DNA of 64,000 bases from UBA2589 sp038120095 (GCA_038120095.1 JAYOKZ010000001.1:186001-250000), one strand, 5' to 3'; numbered from the stretch's first letter, positions 34,955 through 44,915 are shown. Notes: generated by a model not told the origin, from the letters alone. Program-made: numbers and translations.

Positions 34955-36019
34955 GTGAGTCTTCTCGAGACCGTGGTTCTTGGAAACCCACTTCTGACGT
35001 GGTTGTACGCCCTTGGCACAACCATGGTCGGGTTCGTCGTACTGCGGGTCGTGGTGATTCGCGGTCTCCGCCGACTCCTCCAGACGGTCTCACCGGAAGC
35101 GCACCAATGGGACGACGTGCTCCTGGTGACCCTCGATGCGACGAAACCAGGGCTCCTGCTCGTCATCGCAGCCTTCGCAGGCTCCATCGCGCTTGCGCTA
35201 CCGTCGGGAGTCTCTGAGACCCTCAGGTCCGTAGCGATCGTTGCCCTGCTCGGGCAGACCGGGTTCTGGACGGATCGCGGGCTGTCCCGCTGGCTGGAGA
35301 TCCGTTCTAAGGAGCGCGCGGCAGACGATCCTGCAGAGGTGATGACGGCCAACATCATCGGCGTGATGGCCAGGATCTCCCTTTGGTCGATCCTCCTGCT
35401 GCTGGGTCTCGAAAATTTCGGAATCGACGTCACCGCCCTCGTCGCCGGCCTCGGCATCGGGGGAATTGCGGTCGCGCTCGCTGCGCAGAACATCCTGAGC
35501 GACCTGTTCGCCTCACTGTCGATCGTTCTGGACAAGCCCTTCGTGCTCGGAGACTTCGTGACGGTCGGCGAGTACCTCGGCAGTGTCGAGGCGATCGGGT
35601 TGAAAACGACGCGTATCCGCAGCCTCTCGGGTGAGCAGGTGGTCTTTTCCAACGCAGATCTCCTTTCGAGCCGCATACGGAACTATGGGCGCATGTACGA
35701 GCGGCGTGTCGTGCTCAACATCGGGGTGACGTATCAGACGCCGCATGCGACCCTCAGCGAGATCCCCGCGATCATGAAGGAGACGATCGAGCGCGAAGGC
35801 GGTGACAGCGTCCGATTCGACCGGGCCCACCTGGCCGAGTACGGTGACTCCGCCATCCTGTATGAAGCGGTGTACATCATCGAAGAGGCCGACTACGGGC
35901 TCCACATGGACATCAAGCAGGCAATTCTGCTCCGGCTTCACGGGGTATTCGAGGGTCGAGGCATCGACTTCGCCTACCCGACTCAAACGGTCTTCGTCGA
36001 AACGACAAGCAGAGACTGA
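34955..36019 (+). CDS. small-conductance mechanosensitive channel (MscS family)
   Basis: 354 residues, start GTG at 34955. Several membrane helices in the first 165 residues, then the pore-lining helix and the first beta-domain signature of MscS: ALVAGLGIGGIAVALAAQNILSDLFASLSIVLDKPFVLGDFV, with TTRIRSLSGEQVVFSNADLLSSRIRNY in the beta-domain. It releases solutes on hypo-osmotic shock. 70 bp after the GlcG-like gene. The long minus-strand open frame across this gene is a shadow. Confidence 0.93.
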   Translation: MSLLETVVLGNPLLTWLYALGTTMVGFVVLRVVVIRGLRRLLQTVSPEAHQWDDVLLVTLDATKPGLLLVIAAFAGSIALALPSGVSETLRSVAIVALLGQTGFWTDRGLSRWLEIRSKERAADDPAEVMTANIIGVMARISLWSILLLLGLENFGIDVTALVAGLGIGGIAVALAAQNILSDLFASLSIVLDKPFVLGDFVTVGEYLGSVEAIGLKTTRIRSLSGEQVVFSNADLLSSRIRNYGRMYERRVVLNIGVTYQTPHATLSEIPAIMKETIEREGGDSVRFDRAHLAEYGDSAILYEAVYIIEEADYGLHMDIKQAILLRLHGVFEGRGIDFAYPTQTVFVETTSRD

Positions 36020-36157
36020 TCGGGTCCCGCCTCGGTCATGTCGGAACGAATCGGGCCGCAGACCAGGCAGCCGTTCGGCCGTCGGCTCGCTTGCCGAGGC
36101 ATGGGGTCGAACGCACGATACTCAGCCCGCCACCCTCTTTCCCGAACCTGTCGTACC

Positions 36158-39100
36158 ATGACCGATTCCCGCCGTCTTCGTGCTTCCATCGCCGTCGCAT
36201 TCGCCACCCTTCTGATTCCGGCGGCTATTTCCGCTCAGGCTTCCATCGAGCAGGCCGCGGCCGCGCTGAAGCTGAGAGAAGTTGGTCCAGCCGTCGCGGG
36301 TGGACGGATCGCCGACGTCGAGGTCCACCCGGGAGACAAGTCGACCTGGTATGTCGGCGTCGGATCTGGCGGTGTGTGGAAGACCACCAACGCGGGTACG
36401 ACGTTCGCCCCCATCTTCGACGATCAGCCGAGCTACTCGATCGGGGACATCGCCCTCGCTCCCTCGAATCCGGAGATCGTTTGGGTCGGGACCGGGGAGA
36501 ACGTCAGCGGCCGCCACGTCGCCTGGGGCACAGGCGTGTACCGAAGCCTCGACGGTGGCGCGTCATGGGAGAACATGGGGCTGCCCGAGTCCGAGCATAT
36601 CGGGAAGATCCTCATTCACCCCGAAAATCCGGACGTGGTGCTCGTCGCGTCAGAAGGTCCACTCTGGTCCGCTGGAGGAGAGCGCGGTGTCTACATGTCC
36701 GAGGACGGGGGTCGAAGCTGGACGGCCACACTGACGATCGACGAGCACACCGGCGTCACGGATCTCGAGTTCGCGCCCGACGATCCCAATACGGTCTACG
36801 CAGCCGCGTTCCAGCGTCGGCGCCATACCTGGGGGTACATGGGCGGGGGGCCTGGGACCGGGCTCTGGAAGTCGAACGACGGAGGACGGACGTGGCGAGA
36901 GGTGACCACGGGCCTGCCGACGCGGGACCTGGGCAAGATCGGACTTGCCGTGACGCCGGCCGATCCTGACCTCGTGTACGCGACCATCGAGTCCAATGGC
37001 GGCGATGAAGGCTTCTATCGGTCGCTCGATCGCGGCGAGAGCTGGGAGCAGCGCAACACGTACATCTCCGGAGGGACGGGGCCACACTACTACCAGGAGA
37101 TCGAAGCCTCTCCGACCGAGGCGGACGTGGTGATCCAGATGGACGTCTTCTTCCAGGTCACCTACGACGGTGGAGCCACCTTCGGCAATCTGGAGACCGG
37201 TCGAGACAAGCACTCGGACAACCACGCGCTGTGGATCGACCCGGACAACCCGCTGCACATGCTCGGAGGCACGGACGCCGGGCTCTATGAGACGTTTGAT
37301 CGCGGCGCGACGTGGCGCCATTTCCCGAACCTTCCCATCGCCCAGTTCTACAAGGTGGCTGCGTCCAACTCCGAGCCATTCTACGAACTACTGGCCGGGG
37401 CCCAGGATCTGGGAACGTTGTGGGCACCGGCCCGCACGCAGACCACCGAGGGCGTTCGAAACGAGGACTGGCTGTTTCCCCTCGGCGCCGACGGATACGG
37501 AGTCGCCTTCGATCCGAGCGACGCGAACACGATGTACATGATGACGCAGGAGGGAAATCTGCAGCGGGTCGACCGGGTGAGTGGTGAGATCACGGCGATC
37601 CGTCCTCAGCCGGAGCCCGGTGATCCGGCGGAACGTTGGAACTGGGACTCGCCGATTCTGGTGTCGCCGCATGATCCGAGCCGGATCTACTACGCGTCCC
37701 AGCGTCTCTGGGCATCCGACGACCGGGGGGACAACTGGACCGCCATCTCAGGAGACCTCACCACCGATACGGAGCGCTACTCCCTGCCGTACATGGGGCG
37801 TGTCTGGGAGCTCGACGCACTCCACGACAATGGGGCGATGTCGAAGTACGCGACGTTGACGACCATCTCGGAATCGCCTGTCGCAGCAGGAACCATCTAC
37901 GTCGGCTCAGACGATGGGCTGATTCACGGCACGACCGACAGTGGAGCCGGATGGACACGGACCAGCAACCTGCCGGGCGTTCCGGAGCGCTCCTTCATCA
38001 ACAAGGTCGTCGCAGGGGAGCATGACGCAGCCACTGTCTTCGCACTCGCCGATGCCCATAAGCTGGGGGATTACGCCCCGTACATATTCCGTAGCGACGA
38101 CCACGGTCGGAGCTGGACCTCCATTCGTGGAGACCTTCCGGACGGCGAGCTGGTCTGGGCGATGCAGCAGGACCACGTCGTGCCGGACCTGCTCATTCTC
38201 GCAGGCGAAACTTCCCTCTGGTTCACACTCAATGGAGGAACGAACTGGCACCGCCTGAACGCAGGGGCACCGACCATCGCCTTCCGCGACGTGCAGCTGC
38301 ATCGGCGAGACGACGACATCATCGGTGGCACGTTCGGGCGCGGAATCTGGATTCTGGATGACTACGCGCCCCTCCGGGCGCTGGCTCAGGGCGTTCTCGA
38401 GCAGAGTGGAGGCGTGATGTCTCTGCGGGACACGTGGTCGTTCATTCCGTCACTCACGAACCAGGCGACGGGGCGCCCGACGCTCGGCACGACGGCATGG
38501 TCGGCGAACAATCCTCCGTTCGGGGCCACGTTTACGGTCCACGTACCGGAGCTCCGCCAGACGGCAGAGGAAACGCGTACCGCACAGGAGCGCGCCCTGC
38601 GCAGCTCATCCCGGGACGTACCCTTCCCCGGCTACGACATCCTTCAATCCGAGCGAAATGAATCGGGCCCCATGGTGCGGGTGCGCGTGTCGGACGAGGC
38701 GGGAACACCGATCCGCTGGGTCGGGGTCCCCGGGCGCGCAGGCGTGCATCGCGTGACCTGGGACCTTCGTCACCCCGCACCGAATCCGGTCAGCTTCGCG
38801 AACCCGGCCTTCCGGCCCCCGTGGGTGACCGAGCCTGCCGGCCCTCTTTCCGCTCCCGGGCGGTACTCGGCCCAACTCGTCGTCATCGATTCCGGTGAGA
38901 TCACCGAGGTCGGAGAGGCGCAAAGCTTCACGGTTCGACCCGTCCCCACAGTTCCCGCCGGCACGGATTTTCAGGCCGTGGAAACGTTCCACCTCAGGGT
39001 CGCCGAGCTTCAGCGTCGCATTTCCATCGCGGCGGCCGAGCTGTCCCAGGCGTTCGAGCGAATCCGGTACATGCGCGCGGCACTCGACCGAACGCCATCC

Positions 39101-39430
39101 GCCGATCCGGCGCTCTACGGCGACCTCGACGACCTGTCGGAGCGACTCGATGCCCTGCGGATTCAGCTCAACGGCGACCCGGTCCGACGTAGCCTGAATC
39201 AATCCACGTCACCCTCGATCGCAGGCCGGGCAGGCCAGGCTGCATCTTCGTGGGCCACACGTCAGGCTCCCACCGGCACCATGCGCGACAACCTGCAGAT
39301 CGCCGAAGGCGAATTCTCCTCCCTGCAGCCGGAACTCGCATCACTCCTCGACCGGGAGATGGCAGCAGTTGAACAGGCGCTGGCCGATGCAGGGGCCCCG
39401 TGGACACCGGGACGACGGGTAGGCCGGTGA
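36158..39430 (+). CDS. large exported sortilin/BNR-repeat beta-propeller protein
   Basis: 1090 residues; signal peptide (FATLLIPAAISAQ). Residues about 30-760 form a Vps10/BNR-type propeller with repeated Asp boxes of the S-x-D-G-G-x-x-W kind (SLDGGASWENM, SEDGGRSWTAT, SNDGGRTWREV and others). The C-terminus has a beta-domain (VRVSDEAGTPIRWVGVPGRAG) and charged helices at about 940-1040 able to form a coiled coil. Often annotated as glycosyl hydrolase or exo-alpha-sialidase-like, but I see no sialidase catalytic triad; carbohydrate or protein binding is safer. The next gene starts in its stop (GTGA). Confidence 0.88.
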   Translation: MTDSRRLRASIAVAFATLLIPAAISAQASIEQAAAALKLREVGPAVAGGRIADVEVHPGDKSTWYVGVGSGGVWKTTNAGTTFAPIFDDQPSYSIGDIALAPSNPEIVWVGTGENVSGRHVAWGTGVYRSLDGGASWENMGLPESEHIGKILIHPENPDVVLVASEGPLWSAGGERGVYMSEDGGRSWTATLTIDEHTGVTDLEFAPDDPNTVYAAAFQRRRHTWGYMGGGPGTGLWKSNDGGRTWREVTTGLPTRDLGKIGLAVTPADPDLVYATIESNGGDEGFYRSLDRGESWEQRNTYISGGTGPHYYQEIEASPTEADVVIQMDVFFQVTYDGGATFGNLETGRDKHSDNHALWIDPDNPLHMLGGTDAGLYETFDRGATWRHFPNLPIAQFYKVAASNSEPFYELLAGAQDLGTLWAPARTQTTEGVRNEDWLFPLGADGYGVAFDPSDANTMYMMTQEGNLQRVDRVSGEITAIRPQPEPGDPAERWNWDSPILVSPHDPSRIYYASQRLWASDDRGDNWTAISGDLTTDTERYSLPYMGRVWELDALHDNGAMSKYATLTTISESPVAAGTIYVGSDDGLIHGTTDSGAGWTRTSNLPGVPERSFINKVVAGEHDAATVFALADAHKLGDYAPYIFRSDDHGRSWTSIRGDLPDGELVWAMQQDHVVPDLLILAGETSLWFTLNGGTNWHRLNAGAPTIAFRDVQLHRRDDDIIGGTFGRGIWILDDYAPLRALAQGVLEQSGGVMSLRDTWSFIPSLTNQATGRPTLGTTAWSANNPPFGATFTVHVPELRQTAEETRTAQERALRSSSRDVPFPGYDILQSERNESGPMVRVRVSDEAGTPIRWVGVPGRAGVHRVTWDLRHPAPNPVSFANPAFRPPWVTEPAGPLSAPGRYSAQLVVIDSGEITEVGEAQSFTVRPVPTVPAGTDFQAVETFHLRVAELQRRISIAAAELSQAFERIRYMRAALDRTPSADPALYGDLDDLSERLDALRIQLNGDPVRRSLNQSTSPSIAGRAGQAASSWATRQAPTGTMRDNLQIAEGEFSSLQPELASLLDREMAAVEQALADAGAPWTPGRRVGR

Positions 39431-41853
39431 GCCCGACGCACTCGCGCCCGGGCTGTCTCCGGGGTTCTGTCGGTTTCCGATTCGTGCTCGCGGCATGGGC
39501 GGTGCTCGCACAACCCGGAGCCGCCCAGGACCGCTTCGGTTCAGCGGTCGCCATCACCGGGCCGGCCGAGATCGTCGTTCTCAAGCCCGGGGCCGCCCTG
39601 GGGCCAGCCGCGGCGATCGTCTTTCGTCCGGGAGCCGACGGCACCTGGGCCCAAACGTCACGCCTCGCCAAGCTCGAAGGCGGATATCCGGGCGAGTCGC
39701 TGCTGCCGTCGCTGACCCACGGCGGAGACCTCCTTGTGCTCGCGAGCGGAGATCCGGACGGACGGGAGGCGGGGCATCTGTATCAACGCGATGGGACGAC
39801 GTGGACACCGCGTCACAGGGTTCCGGTGGATCCCGCGGTCGGAGCGACAGCAGCATCGCTGCCATCCGCCGGTCTCGACATGCCCACCCTGAACCGTCTC
39901 ATGGGTCCGCCCGCCCGCACCGTCGCGCTTTCACCCGACGGAGAAAGATTGGCCGTGGCGGGCGGTGCGATCGACCACGACCTCGTTCACGTCCTGCGAA
40001 TGGAGTCCGGGGCGTGGGTCGTGGAATCTGCCGTTCGCCTGGCCAGCGGCGACGACAGCTCGCCGGGAGGTCCCGGTACGGCACTCGCGCTGAGCGATCG
40101 GCATCTGCTGGTCGGTGTCCCCGACCAGGGTCACGGCGGTGCGGTTCACCTGTTCGAGCGGGGTGAGGACGGGTGGGTCAGCACGAGCGTGTTCCCGACC
40201 GATTCCCTCGAGCGGGATGCCGGCCTGGGGTCGGCCGTCGCACTTTCGGACGACGGCTCCGAAGCGTTTGCCTCAGCTCCCGGACTGGAACGTGTCCTCA
40301 GGTTCGCACCGGGAGGCGATGGCATCTGGTCCCGTTCGGGTGTCGTGATGCCCCCTGAGCGGGGGGCGGCGAGCTCGCGCGGGTTCGGCACGGCCCTCGC
40401 CATGGACTCCACACGCCTTGTCGTCGGAGCACCGCAGGCAGACGAAGGCAACGGACGGGTGTTCGTCTTCGAACGCATGGTGTCGGGAGCGTGGGTCGGC
40501 TCCCAAACGCTCGTGCCGGACCTCGAGCGTGCCGGTTTCGGCTCATCCCTCTCCGTTCGCGGTGACGCCGTGGTCATCGGTGCTCCCGACGCCTACGGCG
40601 CAGTCGGACGGGCGGCGTTCGTGGACCTGGGGTCCGGAGACCCTCCCGTGTGGCTCGACCCCTCGGCAGAGCTTGCTACGGTGTCAGGACCAGAGCCCGT
40701 AACATGCTCGGAGGGTCAGGCGGCCGGTTACGCATGCGAAGGGGTCGACCTCGTGTCATTCCTTCCGCTCTCGGCGCTCGGAGCAGAACCCGGCGAGCGG
40801 GTCACCGACGTTTGGGGTTGGGCGGACCCGGAGACTCACCGCGAGTACGTTCTCATCGGGCGTACCGCAGGTCTTGCCTTCGTGGATATCACGAACCCCG
40901 GAGATCCGACCTTCCTCGGACTCATGCCCGCGAACGCGTCCCACGCCCGTGACATCAAGGTCTACCGGAATTACGCGTTCATGACAGGGGACGGTGCCGG
41001 GGAGCACGGCCTGCTCGTCTTCGATCTTACCCGTTTGCGAAGCGTACCGGAGGTACCGGCCACCTTCGCCCCGGATGCCCGATACGACGAAGTTGCCAGC
41101 GCGCACAACCTCGTGATCGATCCTGAATCAGGATTCGCGTACACGGTGGGGACGAACACGGGAGGACAGTCCTGCGGTGGCGGGCTGCACATGATCGACA
41201 TCCGGGACCCGCTGCAGCCCATCTTCGCCGCGTGCTACACGGATACGGAGGGGCTCATCTGGACCGGGCGAACCCACGACGCTCAGTGCACGGTGTACCG
41301 GGGACCGGACGAGGCGTATCAGGGTCGTCAGATCTGCTTCGCCGCGAACGAGACCGCGATGAGGATCGTGGACGTCACGAACAAAACCGCTCCGGAGCCC
41401 ATATCCACGGCGAGCCATCCGGGAACGGCGTATATCCACCAGGGGTGGCTGACCGAGGATCAGCGCTATCTCTATGTGAACGACGAGCTCGACGAGATCG
41501 TCGGCACGTCGGACCGGACGAGGACGCTCATCTACGATGTGGCGGAGCTCGATGACCCGATCCTGATCGGTGAGCATCTGGGGCCCGATCGGGCCACCGA
41601 CCATAACCTCTACATCTCGGGGAACCGCGCGTATCTCGCGAACTACCAGGCCGGCTTTCGTGTTCTGGACGTGTCGGACCCCGAGCGGCCGGTGGAGATC
41701 GGCTGGTTCGACACGACACCGTACGGCGAGAATCCGCCCGGGTTCGGCGGCGGGGCATGGACGGCATGGCCCTTCTTCGACAGTGGCATGATCGTCGTCT
41801 CGAGCATGAACGAGGGCCTGTTCATCGTGCGGCCGCAGCGGCCCGTGACCTGA
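39427..41853 (+). CDS. exported choice-of-anchor B (LVIVD) protein, copy 1
   Basis: 808 residues from GTG 39427, with a signal peptide (FVLAAWAVLAQPGAAQ). The first half is an FG-GAP-like propeller (LGSAVALSDDGSEAFASAPG, VIGAPDAYGAVG). The second half carries LVIVD-type repeats (GLAFVDITNPGDPTFLG, MRIVDVTNKTAPEPI, FRVLDVSDPERPVEIG) and NHNLYI-like turns, as in the choice-of-anchor B family of surface proteins. The start overlaps the previous stop (GTGA). Its nearest relative is the convergent gene at 42318-44702; the two share motifs such as HARDIKV/WRDIKV and THDAQC. Confidence 0.85.
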   Translation: MSPTHSRPGCLRGSVGFRFVLAAWAVLAQPGAAQDRFGSAVAITGPAEIVVLKPGAALGPAAAIVFRPGADGTWAQTSRLAKLEGGYPGESLLPSLTHGGDLLVLASGDPDGREAGHLYQRDGTTWTPRHRVPVDPAVGATAASLPSAGLDMPTLNRLMGPPARTVALSPDGERLAVAGGAIDHDLVHVLRMESGAWVVESAVRLASGDDSSPGGPGTALALSDRHLLVGVPDQGHGGAVHLFERGEDGWVSTSVFPTDSLERDAGLGSAVALSDDGSEAFASAPGLERVLRFAPGGDGIWSRSGVVMPPERGAASSRGFGTALAMDSTRLVVGAPQADEGNGRVFVFERMVSGAWVGSQTLVPDLERAGFGSSLSVRGDAVVIGAPDAYGAVGRAAFVDLGSGDPPVWLDPSAELATVSGPEPVTCSEGQAAGYACEGVDLVSFLPLSALGAEPGERVTDVWGWADPETHREYVLIGRTAGLAFVDITNPGDPTFLGLMPANASHARDIKVYRNYAFMTGDGAGEHGLLVFDLTRLRSVPEVPATFAPDARYDEVASAHNLVIDPESGFAYTVGTNTGGQSCGGGLHMIDIRDPLQPIFAACYTDTEGLIWTGRTHDAQCTVYRGPDEAYQGRQICFAANETAMRIVDVTNKTAPEPISTASHPGTAYIHQGWLTEDQRYLYVNDELDEIVGTSDRTRTLIYDVAELDDPILIGEHLGPDRATDHNLYISGNRAYLANYQAGFRVLDVSDPERPVEIGWFDTTPYGENPPGFGGGAWTAWPFFDSGMIVVSSMNEGLFIVRPQRPVT

Positions 41854-41866
41854 CAACCAGCTCCGC

Positions 41867-41874
41867 TACCTTCC
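41867..41874 (+). promoter_or_regulatory. promoter-like TACCTTCC box
   Basis: 40 bases before the ATG at 41915, just after the stop of the preceding gene. Confidence 0.33.
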
Positions 41875-41914
41875 TCTATCCTCTCTCGCATCCTACCCAT
41901 TCCGACCTGACTCC

Positions 41915-42277
41915 ATGGCAGCGAAACGGCGAGGTCCCCAGCAGTCGATGAAGGGCTTCCGGCCCGGCAAGGAACCGGCGCACCTCAAGAAGCGCCGGGC
42001 AAAGGCGCAGCTCGGTGCCAACGCATCGTGGGGTCAGAAGCAGGCCGTGGAGGCGGTGGCGGGAAAGAGCCCCCAGGAGGTTCAGGCGATGGTGCGCCGC
42101 TGGAGCGCCGGACTGTTTGGACTGGCAGGCCTCCTCGCAGTCGGTGGCATCTTCCTCTACAGCTGGTCGACCCCCGTCGGCATCGGAGTCCACGTCCTCG
42201 CCGGGGTGCTGGCCTTCCTCGGCTTCCGCATGCGCTCATCCGGCGCAAACCTCGTGGAGATGGCCGGATCACTCTGA
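41915..42277 (+). CDS. small basic membrane protein of unknown function
   Basis: 120 residues. A strongly basic N-terminal third (MAAKRRGPQQSMKGFRPGK, then KKRRAKAQLG), a linker, then two hydrophobic segments at about 66-84 and 88-106, predicting a hairpin in the membrane with the basic tail in the cytoplasm. No family recognised. It sits alone between two convergent LVIVD paralogues. The box at 41867 supports separate expression. Confidence 0.7.
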   Translation: MAAKRRGPQQSMKGFRPGKEPAHLKKRRAKAQLGANASWGQKQAVEAVAGKSPQEVQAMVRRWSAGLFGLAGLLAVGGIFLYSWSTPVGIGVHVLAGVLAFLGFRMRSSGANLVEMAGSL

Positions 42278-42317
42278 GGCCGCCTCGTGAGTCGACACCT
42301 GGAACACGGCTTCGAAA

Positions 42318-44702
42318 TCAGCTCACCGGCGGCCTCACCCGCATGATGAAGAGTCCCTCGCGGACACTCGTGAAGATGACGAGGCCATCCTCGAAGAACG
42401 GGTAGTTGCTCCACGCACCACTCTCCGACGAGCTGTGCCCGGGTGCGTTCTCGTTGTAGGGGGCGCTGTCGAAGAACGCGATTTCACGCGGGCTCGCTCG
42501 GTCGCTGATGTCGAGCACCCGCAGGCCGCTCCCGTAGTTCGACTGATACATGCGGTTCCCGACCACATAGAGGTTGTGATCAGATGCAGGCACGGGACCG
42601 ATGTACTCGTTGGCCACCACCGGATCATCCAGTTCCGTCAGGTCCCACACGATGGTCCTCGTCCCGCTGACGTTGCCCGCCAGTTCATCGAGCTCGTCAT
42701 TCATGTAGAAGTAGCGCTGTTCCTCATCGAACCACCCCTGGTGCGCGTAGGCAACGTTGGGATAGCTCATCCGGGCAACCGTGACCGCATTCGCCTTGTC
42801 GGTCACGTCAGCGATGTTGATCTCGGACTCGTTGGAGCCGACACAGATCTGCCGACCGGTGTAGCGATCATCAGGGCCCTCATAGATGAGGCACTGAGCG
42901 TCATGCGTATACCCGCGCGCGCCCGGGCTTGCCGTGTCGTGGTAGCAGCCCGCGAAGACGGGATTCAGAGGATCCCCGGCATCGACCATGTGAAGTCCTC
43001 CTCCACACGTGCGACCTCCGCCATTGGCGGCCACGATATAAAGGAACTTCGAGGCAGTATCGGCCACGACGTTGTGCGCGCTGAAGATCTCCCGGTAGGT
43101 GTTGTCCGGCTCGAAGTCGACCGGATCCCCGGTCACGGCGCGAAGTCTCGTCAGGTCGAAGACCTGCATGCCATGCGCCCTGGCCCCGTCCGAGACGATG
43201 TACGCGTAGTTGTCGATCACCTTGATGTCGCGCCAGACCGAGGGTGGCGACCCGACGGTCCTCGGCAGGTTCCCGACGAGTCTCGGAGCGGCGGAGTTCG
43301 TTACGTCGACGAAGGATGCACCATCCCGCCGAGCGATCAGTGCATAGCGGCGACCGGTATCCCGGTCCGTCCATCCCCAGATGTCATTCACCCAGACTCC
43401 GCGTTCGCCGCCCAGATCATCCACCGACATGTGAGCGAGCAGTTCCATGTTCGAGCACGGAAATTCGGTCATGCGTCCGTCGTCGCACCGATCACCCGGG
43501 TTCAATGCCGACCCGATCCGAAAGATCTGCCCCTCGAGGAGATCGTCAGCCGTCCAGTCTCCACCGGTACGAGCAAGCGGCATGACACGCCCCTCCCCGA
43601 AGTCACGACTGGGCATCGACACGACGGCTCGATCCCCGGATGACGCGACTGCATAACCGAAGCCGAGCGGCCATGACGCCCCCGAGATATCGTCCGGATC
43701 GAGGCGCTCGGGCACGCCCCATTCACGGGCATCGGCGGCGTAGACGTACCGGAAGACCCGACCATTCCGACGATCGAAACCCGGGGCACCGACCCACAAC
43801 TCCTGCCCGACCAGGTCCATCGAGAACCCGAACTGGGATCCGTCGGGCTCAATGGGAGGCTCCAGCACGTCCGACCACGACCAGGTTCCCGCTGCGTCGA
43901 GTCCGAGCGCCACGACCGCGGCAGCACCGGGAGCCCCGACAAACGCCCGAGACTCTCGCAGGAGCAGGCTGGTTCCGGCCGCGGCACGTTCGTTCGTCGC
44001 GGCCGGCGGCAACAGGACCCGGCTCGGAGCGCCCCACACACCGTCAGCCCCGCGTGTCGCGGCATAGGCCCGACCCCGACCCTCATCCGAGCGTGGAGCG
44101 CCGATCAGCAGGCGGTCGTCGTCCCACGCGAGCGCAGCTCCAAACCCTGCAGCGCCCGATGGATCTCCGGGAGCCAGTTCATCCTGGAGAGCCCATACCC
44201 CGTCCGTCCTCACGAACCGATGAACCCGGCCCGATCCACCTGACTCGGGTGCGCCAACCAGGAGTTCCGCACCCGACAGCAGGACCGCAGCCCCGAACTC
44301 AGCCGCCCCACTGCCGGGCGGAGGCGCGATCGTGGATGCCTGCGTCCAGGAATCGCTGCGCTGCCCACGGGTAAAGACGTAGACCGCCCCCGCACCGTCA
44401 TGCTTTCGGGGTGCACCGATGACCAGCGTGTTCCCGTCGACGGTGACCGCGCGGCCGAAGTCGTCCATGCGCGAAGAGTCGGGAGCAGTCAGACGTTGCT
44501 CCTCGGCCCACTCACTTCCCGGCGAACGTCCGTAGGTATAGACCGTGCCGGGCCCGTACCAATTCACCGGCTGACCGATCACGAGTTCGTCCGGGGTCAT
44601 ATCGACCGCCCGGCCGAAGTTGGGCTCCTGCGCGAGGACCGGTGCCGCGGCCCACAGGGCGGCGGGAAGGATCAGGATGAAGGACCTGAGGGACGTGCGC
44701 AT
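42318..44702 (-). CDS. exported choice-of-anchor B (LVIVD) protein, copy 2
   Basis: 794 residues with a signal peptide (LPAALWAAAPVLAQ). Same architecture as the gene at 39427-41853: FG-GAP-like propeller (FGRAVTVDGNTLVIGAPRKHDGAGAVYVF), then LVIVD repeats (ASFVDVTNSAAPRLVG, INIADVTDKANAVTV, LRVLDISDRASPREI), ending VREGLFIMR. The two copies are convergent, so the pair looks like an inverted duplication that has since diverged. A binding or adhesion role at the cell surface is inferred. Confidence 0.85.
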   Translation of the reverse strand: MRTSLRSFILILPAALWAAAPVLAQEPNFGRAVDMTPDELVIGQPVNWYGPGTVYTYGRSPGSEWAEEQRLTAPDSSRMDDFGRAVTVDGNTLVIGAPRKHDGAGAVYVFTRGQRSDSWTQASTIAPPPGSGAAEFGAAVLLSGAELLVGAPESGGSGRVHRFVRTDGVWALQDELAPGDPSGAAGFGAALAWDDDRLLIGAPRSDEGRGRAYAATRGADGVWGAPSRVLLPPAATNERAAAGTSLLLRESRAFVGAPGAAAVVALGLDAAGTWSWSDVLEPPIEPDGSQFGFSMDLVGQELWVGAPGFDRRNGRVFRYVYAADAREWGVPERLDPDDISGASWPLGFGYAVASSGDRAVVSMPSRDFGEGRVMPLARTGGDWTADDLLEGQIFRIGSALNPGDRCDDGRMTEFPCSNMELLAHMSVDDLGGERGVWVNDIWGWTDRDTGRRYALIARRDGASFVDVTNSAAPRLVGNLPRTVGSPPSVWRDIKVIDNYAYIVSDGARAHGMQVFDLTRLRAVTGDPVDFEPDNTYREIFSAHNVVADTASKFLYIVAANGGGRTCGGGLHMVDAGDPLNPVFAGCYHDTASPGARGYTHDAQCLIYEGPDDRYTGRQICVGSNESEINIADVTDKANAVTVARMSYPNVAYAHQGWFDEEQRYFYMNDELDELAGNVSGTRTIVWDLTELDDPVVANEYIGPVPASDHNLYVVGNRMYQSNYGSGLRVLDISDRASPREIAFFDSAPYNENAPGHSSSESGAWSNYPFFEDGLVIFTSVREGLFIMRVRPPVS

Positions 44703-44827
44703 GTCCGTCCTCGCGGTTGGCAGGGTGAAGGATCAGGTAGGAACTTCGACGGGCAGCGGATCTCACGACAGGGGACGCGGATCGAGGAAGTTCACACAGC
44801 CTGGAACGCGAGATGATCGCTCGGTGC

Positions 44828-44835
44828 TATCTATA
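44828..44835 (+). promoter_or_regulatory. weak promoter-like TATCTATA box
   Basis: Preceded by TGC; overlaps TATAAG at 44832-44837. Lies just upstream of a 12-base palindrome. Confidence 0.3.
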
Positions 44836-44844
44836 AGCGACGAC

Positions 44845-44856
44845 ATGTCCGGACAT
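44845..44856. promoter_or_regulatory. 12-bp palindrome ATGTCCGGACAT, candidate operator
   Basis: Perfect palindrome about ten bases downstream of the TATCTATA/TATAAG box and before the leader peptide of the TlpA-like gene, where a repressor could act. Confidence 0.4.
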
Positions 44857-44873
44857 CAACGAGAGGAGCCGAT

Positions 44874-44915
44874 ATGGGTGGCAGAGTCGCGTTTCCGACG
44901 TCCGGAACCTCATGA
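44874..44915 (+). CDS. possible 13-residue leader peptide of the TlpA-like gene
   Basis: An ATG with a good GAGGAG eight to nine bases upstream opens a 13-codon frame (MGGRVAFPTSGTS) whose TGA overlaps the next ATG as ATGA. The TlpA-like gene itself has only a weak ribosome-binding site, so coupled re-initiation from this short frame is plausible. It carries no run of a single amino acid typical of attenuation. It may also be a chance frame. Confidence 0.35.
   Translation: MGGRVAFPTSGTS

Noticed and set aside
34228..35676. 482-codon minus-strand open frame
   Set aside because: Antisense to the GlcG-like and MscS genes, which have clear family motifs; Ser/Arg/Thr-rich.
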